From: Streptosporangium violaceochromogenes | Lineage (GTDB): Bacteria; Actinomycetota; Actinomycetes; Streptosporangiales; Streptosporangiaceae | DNA: 36,838 nucleotides | NCBI RefSeq assembly: GCF_014654615.1 | Contig: NZ_BNBB01000041.1 | Span: 1 to 36,838, forward strand | Direction of reading: 5' to 3' | Shown: piece by piece, positions 7,038 through 14,645 of the stretch | Layout of the letters: the number at the start of each line of letters is the position of its first letter | How positions within the stretch are numbered: position 1 is the stretch's first letter | Position numbers and translations under genes: made by a program | The notes under the pieces: generated by a model | Database searches by the model: none | The model's input: the letters and a program-made list of their open reading frames with translations, nothing else | Told to the model about the DNA's origin: nothing

Positions 7038-7670
7038 CTACGACGGGGCGAGGCTCACCACGCGGGAGCATCCTCCCTTGGTCGTGCCTTCCACGCGCTT
7101 GCCCTCGATCACGGTGGTTGTCCCCGTGGTCCGGATCTGAGGCGCGTCCAGGTCGACGTCAGCCCACAGCAGGTTGAGCCGTTCCCCGCAATGGGTGCCT
7201 GTAGAGGCCGCCGGCCGGAAGAACGCCGGCAACCGGTGCTCGCTGACCAGGTCGAGGAACTTCCGAAGGTGGGCGGAGTCCACACGGGGCCGAGTTCGTT
7301 CGTCTCGACGCAGGGCGGCTTCGCTTGCGCCGCCGGATTGTTCGGAAGGCTCTCGCCGACGGTGATCGCGTCCCCGAGAGCCTTCCGGAGCACTGTGTGA
7401 ACGTGCTTGACCGTGTTGGAGGAGAGGGCACCGCCATCCCGTCTCCCGCCGGTCAGCGGTTCCCGACAGAATTTGGTGAGGTCGCCGACCGCAGGGCCTG
7501 AAACCGTGGCCTGTCGATCCGGGGCACAATACAGAGCCGGATCATCACCCGGTGGCCGTTGAATGTACGCGGTTTGATCTCGACCGCGTTCCCCTCGATC
7601 CACTCGGGGAGGTGCTTGGTGACCGTGATCGCGTTCCGGTCGACGTACTCACCCCGCCAGGCGTTCACGC
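7038..7670 (-). pseudogene. Frameshifted tyrosine-integrase remnant
   Basis: Three minus-strand frames together read as one integrase. Near 7560-7670 a core-binding part begins (LPEWIEGNAVEIKPRTFNGH). Next, in another frame, comes LSSNTVKHVHTVLRKALGDA, and after a further shift LRKFLDLVSEHRLPAFF and LNLLWADVDLD, ending SRVVSLAPS. The catalytic Arg box, usually TGARRGE, reads TGTHCGE, so the first catalytic Arg is lost. The second half of the catalytic domain is missing altogether. It is therefore dead and older than the 5386-6300 copy. Confidence 0.75.
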
Positions 7671-7676
7671 ATCGAG

Positions 7677-8084
7677 CTAGCGGTACCGTTTGGTGCACTG
7701 ATAGACGATCCAGCGGCCGCCGCCGGCGTTGGCGATGGCGTTCCTTTTCGCTTTGGCGGGTGTACTCCCTCGGCCACCCCAATAGACGTTTCTCCTGGAG
7801 TTATAGGCGACAGCACCACAACCGTTGACGAAGGTGGTGAGGACTTTGCAACTGGAGCGGCCGCATTCCCTCAGTGCCCGCCGCTTGGCGGCAGCCTCTG
7901 TTCTGTAGTCCCAAGACCTGCCGATATCACCGTTCCGCGACACGGCGATGGCGCCGTAATAGTAACGTGCTGCACTTTCCCCCGTCGTGGCGGCAGTAGC
8001 CGCTGCGGGGGACGCCGCGGCCAGCACCCCGCTCGCCATGAAGGCGCAGGCGGCGATGGCGGTGAGCTTCTTGCCTAACTGCAT
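7677..8084 (-). CDS. Secreted DUF4189-like protein
   Basis: The product is 135 residues with a Sec signal peptide: MQLGKKLTAIAACAF, a hydrophobic stretch and likely cleavage after an AAAT-type site near residue 33. The mature part contains GAIAVSRNGDIGRSWDYRTEA, then AKRRALRECG, SCKVLTTFVNGCGAVAY and a repeated AKAKRNAIANAGGG. This is the usual arrangement of DUF4189: paired AxxxAL.xC.....C.....F...C.A.A motifs with conserved Cys. The role is unknown; the domain is extracellular. The ATG at 8084 is preceded by AAAGGGAA. Three CACTTA-type half-sites lie upstream. The stop is adjacent to the integrase remnant. Confidence 0.75.
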   Translation of the reverse strand: MQLGKKLTAIAACAFMASGVLAAASPAAATAATTGESAARYYYGAIAVSRNGDIGRSWDYRTEAAAKRRALRECGRSSCKVLTTFVNGCGAVAYNSRRNVYWGGRGSTPAKAKRNAIANAGGGRWIVYQCTKRYR

Positions 8085-8152
8085 GGTGTTTCCCTTTCGT
8101 GTCGTCCAAGCGGACGGCAGCGTCGTGCTGATGAGGAGAGTCTGCAGTGTGC

Positions 8153-8181
8153 CACTTACAGACCACTTAAACCGATAAGTG
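8153..8181. promoter_or_regulatory. Operator-like CACTTA/TAAGTG half-sites
   Basis: CACTTA occurs at 8153-8158 and 8164-8169, one helical turn apart, and the inverted form TAAGTG at 8176-8181. They lie 70-100 bases upstream of the DUF4189 gene, within its likely promoter. The regulator is unknown; the PadR fragment beside it is one candidate by position only. Confidence 0.35.
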
Positions 8182-8198
8182 ATCAAGGGGGCTCGGCC

Positions 8199-8324
8199 GT
8201 GGCCCGTCAAGATGCCGACAGCCGCCACCGCCGCTACTACGACCTGACCGGACACGGACGGCAAGTCCTGGCAGAGGAGATCGTGCGGCTCACCCGCCTG
8301 GCCGCCACCGCGCAGCGCCGTTGA
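8199..8324 (+). pseudogene. C-terminal fragment of a PadR-family regulator
   Basis: The plus strand reads RRYYDLTGHGRQVLAEEI and then RLTRLAATAQRR before a TGA at 8322. This matches the end of the winged helix and the start of the C-terminal helix of PadR-type repressors (G..R.YY.LT..G...L). The remaining 60 or more N-terminal residues, with the recognition helix, are absent. Its last codons merge with the start of the 86-bp repeat, so the break or fusion point lies about 8315-8324. Confidence 0.55.
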
Positions 8325-8400
8325 TCGTTTCGAGGATGCGCAGCCGTACGCCGTCGTGAGCGGTTCTCGGCCGGTGGTCGCGGGATACACGCGGGATGGA
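8315..8400 (+). repeat. 86-bp direct repeat, copy B
   Basis: It aligns gaplessly with 5220-5305 (about 80 percent identity). This copy has no neighbouring integrase in the same arrangement, so it is likely the leftover end of a second, related element. Confidence 0.7.
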
Positions 8401-8564
8401 TCTTGACGACTGGTGCGCGCTGGATCGCGCCTGATCGCGTTCCACACGATCCCGGCCTGAGGCGGCAAGGTGATTTCGAGTGCCCCCGGCCGAGGGGGCC
8501 GCCCGTCGCACATCCACCGCGCCATGCCCGACGTGCTCGCCGTCCACCGACGCGCCGCGACCCG
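8401..8564. other. Short region without a supported gene
   Basis: Nothing convincing is seen between copy B of the repeat and the DinB-like remnant. Confidence 0.3.
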
Positions 8565-9112
8565 TCAACCTCGATCCGCGTTACGCAGATGACGCAACGC
8601 CCCGATCTCCGCGGCGTTCTTCATGAGCTCGATGTTCGCCCACGCGAGCACATGCCCCAAAGAGAGCGACCCGTCGGCGAACCAACGGCTTCGTTCGGTG
8701 GAATCCAACTCCACCTGGCTTAGCGGGCCAAGCGCACCGACCCACCGATCATGACACTCGTTCAGCCACCTGACCGCCGATGCCACATCCCCCGGCCACG
8801 GCGTCGCTGACGCGGCCTCCGACCAGTCAAATCCTGTGGCCGGCGCATCACGCTCCCCGAAGCACTGCGCGTAAGCGTGATCCCACCAGAAGCCGATATG
8901 CCACATCACCCCCCGACGGACAACGCCGGGATCGGTTCCGGCTCCGGCACGGCCCAATCGGCCGCCCATGTCCCGTCCGTCTTCCGGCGAACGTTCCAGC
9001 AGTTCGACGCGGGCTCCCACAGGGCTTCCTCGTCGGTCACCTGCTTCGGGTGCAGCGCCAACAGTGACCGGGACACATTCAGCTGCCAGCGGGGCCGATC
9101 CAATTCAGACAT
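8565..9112 (-). pseudogene. DinB-like (DUF664) protein with one frameshift
   Basis: The gene starts at ATG 9112 with MSELDRPRWQLNVSRSLLAL and runs in frame to EPEPIPALSVGG, then meets TGA. The continuing frame carries VMWHIGFWWDHAYAQ and the rest of the four-helix bundle to 8565 (SLGHVLAWANIELMKNAAEI). DinB-like proteins are metal-binding four-helix bundles, some of them thiol transferases; the His of WHIG and the late helix fit this. The break lies at a run of six C (8909-8914, plus strand). One added base would restore a single protein of about 182 residues. It is either a real phase-type mutation or a sequencing error. Confidence 0.7.
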
Positions 9113-9240
9113 CCTGAAACCCTGGCTTCCGGTGGGGCACTCCGATTCCGGAGTGATCGCGAGGTCGAACCCCAGACGGCGGAGCCGAGGATGTGAATCT
9201 GTTTTCCCTGGGACAGGAACGGGGCGTTGGGTCGTCGTGG

Positions 9241-9654
9241 TCAGCCCTTCCGGCCCGTGAGGACGTCCGTGTAGTGGTGGTTGACCATGACGCCGAGGAT
9301 GTTGCCGAACGGGTCGCGCACCGAGGCGGTGACGAACCCGGGGCCGCGCTCGGTGGGCTTCTCGAACGGGGTGGCCCCCATTTCCAGCAGCCGCTTCCAG
9401 GTCGCCTCCAGGTCGTCGACGGCCCAGTAGACGATCGCTCCGCCGTCCTCGGTGCTCCAGCCGTCCGGAGCGAACCGCGCGTCGATGATGCCGAGCTCGT
9501 GCTGGTAGTCGCCGACGCGGAACTCCACGTAGGCCGGGTCGCCCTGCTCGGGCCGCTGGAAGTAGGCCTGTACGCCGAGGAATTCGGTGTACCAGTCACG
9601 GGCGGCGACGACGTCATGGGCGTGGAAGCTGATGGTGGTGAGCCCGCGGAGCAT
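9241..9654 (-). CDS. VOC (glyoxalase/bleomycin-resistance fold) protein
   Basis: The product is 137 residues with two beta-alpha-beta-beta-beta modules. The first begins MLRGLTTISFHAHDVVAARDWY. The second has IVYWAVDDLEATWKRL and ends with DPFGNILGVMVNHHY. Such proteins bind a metal or a small ligand and act as dioxygenases, isomerases or resistance proteins. The substrate cannot be told from sequence. The ATG at 9654 has GAAGGA just upstream. It diverges from a WYL-type regulator, with a perfect palindrome in the 90-base gap, so that regulator probably controls it. Confidence 0.8.
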   Translation of the reverse strand: MLRGLTTISFHAHDVVAARDWYTEFLGVQAYFQRPEQGDPAYVEFRVGDYQHELGIIDARFAPDGWSTEDGGAIVYWAVDDLEATWKRLLEMGATPFEKPTERGPGFVTASVRDPFGNILGVMVNHHYTDVLTGRKG

Positions 9655-9702
9655 GTCCTTCTGCCTTCCGTTCGGTGGCTTGTGAGATCGATGCTTCCAG
9701 GC

Positions 9703-9727
9703 AAAGTGCTCATCGAATGAGCACTTT
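9703..9727. promoter_or_regulatory. Perfect palindromic operator between divergent genes
   Basis: AAAGTGCTCAT (9703-9713) and ATGAGCACTTT (9717-9727) are exact reverse complements around CGA. The site lies 17 bases before the regulator GTG (9745) and 48 bases before the VOC ATG (9654). It is well placed for binding by the divergent HTH-WYL regulator and for repression of both promoters. Confidence 0.7.
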
Positions 9728-9744
9728 TCTGGCATCGTCGAAGC

Positions 9745-10683
9745 GTGAGAGCGGATCGTCTGGTGGCCGTCCTGCTGCTGATGCAGTCGCGCGGCCGGGT
9801 GACCGCGGCGGAGATCGCCGCCGAGATGGAGGTTTCGGTCGCCACGGCCCGCCGTGACCTGGAGGCCCTGTCTGCCGCGGGCATCCCCGTCTACCCGCAG
9901 GCCGGACGCGGCGGCGGCTGGGCACTGCTCGGCGGCGCCCGCACCGACCTGTCCGGGCTCAAGGCCTCCGAGGCCAGGGCGCTGTTCCTGCTGCTCGGCC
10001 CGGCCGCCGCGATCGCGCCAGAGGCCAAGGCGGCGCTGCGCAAGCTCGTGCGCGCCCTGCCGTCGACGTTCCGGCAAGAGGCAGAGGCGGCGGCGGACGC
10101 GGTCGTGGTCGATCCGGCCCGCTGGGGCGAGCACCGCCGCGCGCGGACCGGGCTCGTCGATCCGCTGGAGGACGCGGTGGTCCGGCGTCGAAAGGTCCGC
10201 CTCACCTACTCCGGACGGGAGCGCGTCGTCGCGCCGTTCGGCCTCGTCGACAAGGACGACACCTGGTACCTGATCGCCGGAACCCCCGGTGGACGGCGGG
10301 CCTTCCGCGTCGACCGGGTCACGGACGCCGAGGTCATGGAGGAACCGGCCGAGCGTCCGGCGCACTTCGACCTCGCGGCGGCCTGGGACGAGGTCGTCAC
10401 CGCGATGGAGGCGCGGCGCGCGACGACCGCCGCCACCGCGACCGTCGACGCCCGCCACCTGTCCGTCCTGCGCGACCGCTTCGGCCGCCACTGCGAGGTG
10501 ATCTCCCAAGGCGAGCGGGTTCGTGTCACGCTCACCGCGCCGACCGCGCTGGACATCGCCCGCCGGCTCGCGGGCTGGGGTGACCTCGTCACCGTGGAGG
10601 GCCCGCAGGCCGTCCGGGACGAGTTGGCGAAGCTGGCCGCCCAGCTCACCACGTTGTACGGCCGGCAGAACCAGGACCAATAG
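9745..10683 (+). CDS. HTH-WYL (YafY-type) transcriptional regulator
   Basis: The product is 312 residues. Residues 1-60 form a DeoR/HTH_11-type helix-turn-helix (RLVAVLLLMQSRGRVTAAEI, VATARRDLEALSAAGIP). Residues from about 140 to 220 form the WYL domain, with DDTWYLIAGTPGGRRAFRVD holding the signature Trp-Tyr-Leu. A WCX-like C-terminal region follows. The family senses ligands or nucleic acids through the WYL domain and controls the adjacent operon. The GTG start at 9745 directly precedes the HTH. Its most likely targets are itself and the divergent VOC gene through the palindrome between them. Confidence 0.85.
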   Translation: MRADRLVAVLLLMQSRGRVTAAEIAAEMEVSVATARRDLEALSAAGIPVYPQAGRGGGWALLGGARTDLSGLKASEARALFLLLGPAAAIAPEAKAALRKLVRALPSTFRQEAEAAADAVVVDPARWGEHRRARTGLVDPLEDAVVRRRKVRLTYSGRERVVAPFGLVDKDDTWYLIAGTPGGRRAFRVDRVTDAEVMEEPAERPAHFDLAAAWDEVVTAMEARRATTAATATVDARHLSVLRDRFGRHCEVISQGERVRVTLTAPTALDIARRLAGWGDLVTVEGPQAVRDELAKLAAQLTTLYGRQNQDQ

Positions 10684-11075
10684 CCCTCGCCGCCGTCGAC
10701 GCGGAAGGCGAGGGCCGTACGGCGCTCTGGGAGGCCGTTTTCGCCAACCGTCCCGGCAACGCCCGTGCCCTGGTCGCCGCCGGGACGGATCCGTGGCGGC
10801 CGACGACGAACGGCTGGTCCCCCGGACGGCTCAGCCCGGCCACTCCCACTCCTGACCTGTTCCCCTCTTCCCGGCGGCGAAGCCGGCCTGTCCACCGCGG
10901 AGACCGCCGCCGTGGCGGAGGCCAGACGTCTGATCGCCGCGTTGGGGCGCTTCGACGACGACGGCCGCAGCGTCGCCTGTGCGGCCGGCGTCACGGTGGC
11001 CGAGGCGGTGCGGCGATTGGAGGCCGTACCGGCTGACGACGCCGACGTTGAAAAGATCATGGAGGACCGAGCTGA
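10681..11075 (+). pseudogene. Ankyrin-repeat protein remnant
   Basis: Out of frame with the preceding gene, the plus strand reads GRTALWEAVFANRPGNARAL, then VAAGTDPWRPTTNGWSPGRL, which is an ankyrin-like unit. At about 10860 the frame shifts and the match continues as LSTAETAAVAEARRLIAALG and AGVTVAEAVRRLEAVP, up to VEKIM near 11060. I recall actinomycete ankyrin proteins with these segments in this order and without the shift. Both ends are missing: no start is visible before 10681 and similarity fades after 11070. It is a decayed gene rather than a small new one. Confidence 0.55.
10684..10714 (+). terminator. Hairpin directly after the WYL regulator
   Basis: CCCTCGCC (10684-10691) pairs with GGCGAGGG (10707-10714) immediately after the stop codon. 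There is no U tract. The same bases can be read as part of the ankyrin remnant, so the terminator role is tentative. Confidence 0.4.
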
Positions 11076-11435
11076 TCCTCCACATACGGAGGCTGTACGG
11101 CCTTACATCTGGAGATGCCGGTTCGTGTCACCGCGGGCCTCATCGTGAGTCGCAGGACGGCTTGATTTCCGCCGAACCCATCATGAGTCGCGGAAGGGGC
11201 AAAAATGCTGTTCGGGGCCTTTCGCGCCTCCGCTTGTACCGCGCTCGGATCTCGCCGGCCGGAATCGACTCCGTCCGTACGGGCCCGTGGCGCGGGACGC
11301 CTTTGGGCGAACCCGCACCTTGTCTGGCGAACAGGGTCATATCCATTCTCCCGGTGACTGATTTTTTTACAGACATTCCGGTGGCGTGCCCGGCGGGTTG
11401 GCGGAGGAGACGAAGGGGCTGCGTACGATACCGCC
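11076..11435. other. Intergenic region with a short direct repeat
   Basis: No gene is supported. TGAGTCGC occurs at 11145-11152 and again at 11183-11190 within similar surroundings. An AT-rich patch (GATTTTTTTAC) near 11360 may belong to the promoter of the methyltransferase gene. Confidence 0.3.
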
Positions 11436-12230
11436 ATGACTGTTTCCGCTGTAATGCGCAATTTCACGCGGCCGGGCTACCTGCCCGTCATGACGCACAA
11501 GATGTGGCTACGGATCGTCTGGGGGCACGATCGGGAGAGAAAGGCCGCCCACGCGTGGGCGGCCGAGCAGGCGGAGGACGCCGACGACTGGGGTGACCGT
11601 ATCGACGGGGCCCTGTGGCGGGAAAGCGCGGGCTTCGCCCGTTCCCTCGCCGAGTCGGCCCGGCCACGGGTCCAGGAGCTTGTTTCGGCCGGAATCGACC
11701 TGGGAGGGCCGGGCGGTATCGAGCTGTTGTATTTCCTCACGAGGATTCTGCGCCCGGGTACGGTGCTGGAGACGGGGGTCGCCGCCGGTTGGTCCACCTC
11801 GGCTGTTCTCGGGGCGATGAAGGTGAACGGGGCCGGCCGCCTGTACTCAAGCGACTTCCCGTTCTTCCGGATTCCCGATCCGGAGCGGTACATCGGTTAC
11901 GTTGTTCCTGAGGAGTTGAAGGGGCCGTGGAAACTCCACATCAAGGGGGACCGCCGGAACCTTGAGGAGATTCTGCTTCCCGGGACGAAGGTGGAGTTGC
12001 TCCACTACGACTCCGACAAGACGAGGAAAGGGCGGGAGTTCTTCCTGCTGCGGTCGAGACCCCATCTGGGGGAGAATCACATCATCGTCATGGACGACAT
12101 CCAGGACAACATGGTCTTCCGGGAGTACGCGGAAACCCAGGGGCTTTATCGCGTCTTCCCGTACGAGGGAAAGTTCATCGGCGTCACGGGGCCGGGGCTG
12201 GCCGCTCTGGAGAGGACGGCGGGGAAGTAA
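11436..12230 (+). CDS. Class I SAM-dependent methyltransferase (Methyltransf_24-like)
   Basis: The product is 264 residues. An N-terminal helical cap of about 100 residues precedes the Rossmann domain. Motif I is VLETGVAAGWSTSAVLGAM (residues 109-127). The acidic end of the second strand is YSSDFPF, and LLHYDSDKTRKGREF and HIIVMDDIQDN follow as later strands. The pattern resembles CmcI/Methyltransf_24 enzymes, which methylate sugars or small molecules. The substrate is unknown. The ATG at 11436 is followed at once by coding-biased sequence. It stands alone on the plus strand. Confidence 0.75.
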   Translation: MTVSAVMRNFTRPGYLPVMTHKMWLRIVWGHDRERKAAHAWAAEQAEDADDWGDRIDGALWRESAGFARSLAESARPRVQELVSAGIDLGGPGGIELLYFLTRILRPGTVLETGVAAGWSTSAVLGAMKVNGAGRLYSSDFPFFRIPDPERYIGYVVPEELKGPWKLHIKGDRRNLEEILLPGTKVELLHYDSDKTRKGREFFLLRSRPHLGENHIIVMDDIQDNMVFREYAETQGLYRVFPYEGKFIGVTGPGLAALERTAGK

Positions 12231-12366
12231 GCGCATGCGGGCAGGAGAACGGACGCCGGACGTGCGCTCACATCGGCGGACAACCTCTACCAGAGATCGT
12301 CGAGGTCGCTGATCCTCTTTCGCAGCACGCGAGCGTCCTTTCTGGGCAGGACGCGAGCCACAGCGT
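12231..12366. other. Intergenic, nothing recognised
   Basis: The stretch between the methyltransferase and the small minus-strand frame shows no supported feature. Confidence 0.3.
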
Positions 12367-12603
12367 TCAGGAGCCGCGAACCTCGACGGGATCAGGGCAG
12401 CACGGCATCTCTCCGCAGGATTGCTCCGGGTCGAAAAGCCGATGCCACGGATCCTGTAAGAACCGCGACCAGGCGCGTAACGCCTCTTCCGCCGCACCGG
12501 GCCGGTAGAGCGCGCGTTCCAGGCGAGCGACCGCGGCACGGCCCCGGCGAGACAGGCGGCATCCTGCCACAGGCCGCACCTTTTGTTCCGCCCCGGATCC
12601 CAT
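12367..12603 (-). CDS. Possible small hypothetical protein
   Basis: A 78-residue frame starts MGSGAEQKVRPVAG. It has a helical middle (AAVARLERALYRP, EEALRAWSRFLQDPWHRLF) and ends with a Cys-rich tail (QSCGEMPCCPDP). The helical part and the DPWHRLF phrase look protein-like, but no family was recognised. No good ribosome site precedes the ATG. The gene could also be the 3' end of an older, longer gene. Confidence 0.3.
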   Translation of the reverse strand: MGSGAEQKVRPVAGCRLSRRGRAAVARLERALYRPGAAEEALRAWSRFLQDPWHRLFDPEQSCGEMPCCPDPVEVRGS

Positions 12604-12664
12604 GGAGTCGTGTTTCTGGGCTGTCGTGCCACGACGGCCGTGCTCCCGAGCCGGCGTGCCCTGC

Positions 12665-12708
12665 CTCTGACGGGCCTCTGACGGGCCTCTGACGGGCCTC
12701 CGATGGGC
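12665..12708 (+). repeat. 11-bp tandem repeat, four units
   Basis: CCTCTGACGGG occurs three times in perfect tandem (12665-12697), followed by a variant CCTCCGATGGG (12698-12708). It lies just downstream of the TetR gene stop. Confidence 0.75.
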
Positions 12709-12734
12709 CCCCGGTGGGTGGCGTCGTGACGCGG

Positions 12735-13283
12735 TCAGCGGGGTGGGGTCATGAGGGCGGCCAGCGATCCGGCGACGGTGCCGGGGGCGAGGGGGCGGTC
12801 GTGGATCAGAGCGTGCAGGAGGATTCCGTCGATGAACGCGGCGACGGCCCGGGCGGTCTGGTGATCGACGTATCCGGCGAGAAGGCGGGTCAGGCCGTCG
12901 CTCCACTCGCGGGCCAGGGGGCGCAGCTCGGGCCGGTGCCCGGCGGCGGCGTAGAGCTCGTTCCAGATCAGCATCCGGGAGCGGTCGCCCAGGTAGTCGT
13001 CGATGAGCGTGGCGAGGGTGGCCGGTAGGTCGGGACCGGTCCTCAGGGCCTCGGCCCAGCTCCGCAGGCCTTCGGCGGTGAGTTCGGCCGCCGCCGTCAG
13101 CGCGGTGTGGGCCAGGTCGTCCAGGGAGGTGAAGTAGTAGGTGGTGGCGCCCAGCGGGACGTCGGCGCGCGCGGCGACGAGCCGGTGGGTGAGGCCGCCC
13201 ACGCCTACCTCGGGGATCAGTTCGAGTGCGGCCTGGATGATACGGCGGCGGCGTTCCTCGGGGTTGCGCCGGGCGCCGTTCAA
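12735..13283 (-). CDS. TetR-family repressor of the adjacent SMR pump
   Basis: The product is 182 residues. The N-terminal TetR HTH spans residues 10-55 (RRIIQAALELIPEVGVGGLT, LGATTYYFTSLDDLAHTAL), and the C-terminal ligand-binding helices follow. The start is a TTG at 13283 whose bases overlap the SMR stop codon (ATTGA), which suggests translational coupling. No better start exists before recognisable sequence. The gene is second in an operon after the SMR exporter. The large palindrome upstream of the operon is its probable operator. Inducer and drug range are unknown; the pattern matches self-regulated quaternary-ammonium or dye efflux systems. Confidence 0.85.
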   Translation of the reverse strand: MNGARRNPEERRRRIIQAALELIPEVGVGGLTHRLVAARADVPLGATTYYFTSLDDLAHTALTAAAELTAEGLRSWAEALRTGPDLPATLATLIDDYLGDRSRMLIWNELYAAAGHRPELRPLAREWSDGLTRLLAGYVDHQTARAVAAFIDGILLHALIHDRPLAPGTVAGSLAALMTPPR

Positions 13284-13603
13284 TGCGCGCCGCCGAGCTG
13301 GAGGGTGACCACGCCGGCCACCACCAGTGCCACGCCGGCGACTTTGACCGGGCTGAGCGGCTCGTTCAGGAACAGGACTCCGGCGACCACGATCAGAGTG
13401 GTCCCCAGGCCGGACCAGATGGCGTAGGCGATGCCCACCCCCAGCCCCCGGGAGAGCGCCTGGGCGAGCATGAGGAACGACATGCCGTAGATCGCCAGGC
13501 AGCCCAGCGTGGGCCACAGGCGGGTGAAGCCCTCCGTGCTCTTGAGCAGGCTGGTGGCGAACACCTCGGCGGTGATGGCCAGGGCGAGGAACAGGTAGGG
13601 CAT
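13280..13603 (-). CDS. Small multidrug resistance (SMR) transporter
   Basis: The product is 107 residues with four transmembrane helices, the usual EmrE/QacE size. Glu13 in ALAITAEVFATSLLK is the essential proton- and drug-binding acid (Glu14 of EmrE). The conserved AYAIWSGLGT in helix 3 and GVALVVAGVV in helix 4 are present. It works as an antiparallel dimer in the inner membrane, exchanging protons for cationic drugs or guanidinium compounds. GAGGAG lies 4 bases before the ATG. The 32-bp palindrome sits 14 bases upstream of the start. It is followed by the coupled tetR gene. Confidence 0.9.
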   Translation of the reverse strand: MPYLFLALAITAEVFATSLLKSTEGFTRLWPTLGCLAIYGMSFLMLAQALSRGLGVGIAYAIWSGLGTTLIVVAGVLFLNEPLSPVKVAGVALVVAGVVTLQLGGAH

Positions 13604-13617
13604 GCTCTCTCCTCGGA

Positions 13618-13649
13618 TTAGTACATCAGTACATGTACGAATGTACTAA
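13618..13649. promoter_or_regulatory. 32-bp nested palindrome, TetR operator
   Basis: The outer arms TTAGTACAT and ATGTACTAA are perfect complements. The inner GTACATGTAC is a perfect palindrome about the same centre (13633/13634). Only the two-base spacers differ. Nested symmetry of this length suits two TetR dimers binding on opposite faces. It sits over the likely SMR promoter. Confidence 0.75.
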
Positions 13650-13928
13650 TTTGTCCGTATGGCGACCAGGGGGCATCGCCATCCCTCCGGCGGGGGGCTC
13701 CGGCTCCGAGGAAGGGGGGCGCATCGGGGCTGCGCTCATCGCCGTCGGCTCGCCGGCAGCGGAGACGGCCAAGCCGGGCATTCCGCGTAAAACAGGTTGC
13801 TCCGGGCGGCCGTACTGCTTCACGATGCGCCTTATGAACACGACCGTCACCCTTCTGCCGCTGATCCCCGCCGTCCGATCGGCGTGGAAGCAGCCCGGCC
13901 GACGGGGAGGGCCGGCTCTCCCGCGCCT
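13650..13928. other. Divergent intergenic region
   Basis: This region separates the SMR-TetR operon from the LysE-like gene. The plus-strand frame that reads into the LysE-like gene from 13797 lacks coding character before 13929. No other feature is seen. Confidence 0.3.
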
Positions 13929-14561
13929 GTGACCGCCGCCCTGGTCGCGGGGCTCCTCGCCGGCTACGGCGTCGCCGTGCCGGTCGGAGCGATCGCGGCG
14001 TATCTGGTGGCCCTCACCGCCCGGACGTCCCTGAAGGTCGGCGCCTCCGCCGCGCTGGGTGTCGCGACGGCGGACGGCGTCTACGCGCTGGTCGCCGCGC
14101 TCGGAGGCGCCGCGCTCGCCCACGTCGTCCAGCCGTTCATGCTCCCTCTGCGGTGGGCCTCGGCTTTCGTGCTCATCGGGCTGGCGGTCCGCACCGGCGT
14201 CACAGCCGTCAGCCGGTATCGCGGCCGGCGGATGACGACGCGGACCGGCGAAGCACCCCTCAGTGCTTCGCGGGCCTACATCGGACTACTGGGGATCACG
14301 ATGATGAACCCCGTCACCGTGATCTACTTCGCGGCACTCGTGGTCACCGGTCAGGCCACGGCGGCCTCGGGCTACGGCGAAAGGGCGGTGTTCGTCCTCG
14401 CCGCGTTCGCCGCGTCCGCCAGCTGGCAACTGCTTCTCGCCGGTGGCGGGGCACTACTCGGCCGGAGCCTCACCGGCGGTCGCGGACGGCTCGTCACCGC
14501 ACTCGCCTCCAGCGCCCTGGTCGGCGCACTCGCCGTACACCTGCTCGTCTCGGCGCCCTGA
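13929..14561 (+). CDS. LysE-family exporter
   Basis: The product is 210 residues with about six transmembrane segments. The first helix carries LLAGYGVAVPVGAIAAYLV, the usual G..PGP/VGAI-type start of LysE/RhtB exporters. Later, MMNPVTVIYFAALV matches the conserved helix 4 motif NP.....F. Such proteins export amino acids or related metabolites. The start is taken as the GTG at 13929, because hydrophobic family-like sequence begins there. A GGGGAGGG run lies upstream at a slightly long distance. It converges with the GAP-family gene. Confidence 0.75.
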   Translation: MTAALVAGLLAGYGVAVPVGAIAAYLVALTARTSLKVGASAALGVATADGVYALVAALGGAALAHVVQPFMLPLRWASAFVLIGLAVRTGVTAVSRYRGRRMTTRTGEAPLSASRAYIGLLGITMMNPVTVIYFAALVVTGQATAASGYGERAVFVLAAFAASASWQLLLAGGGALLGRSLTGGRGRLVTALASSALVGALAVHLLVSAP

Positions 14562-14645
14562 TCAGGCGACGGCCGCGGAGAACACCCGCCGGTGGAACGG
14601 CGGGCGGCGGCCGATGCGCCGGTCACAGGACCACCGATGCGCCGG

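Noticed and set aside
9241..10680. Minus-strand frame of 479 codons
   Set aside because: Only its last 137 codons (VOC protein) have a ribosome site and family match. The rest mirrors the WYL regulator gene.
12665..12708. CRISPR-like repeat
   Set aside because: The units are only 11 bases and are directly adjacent without spacers. No cas genes are present.
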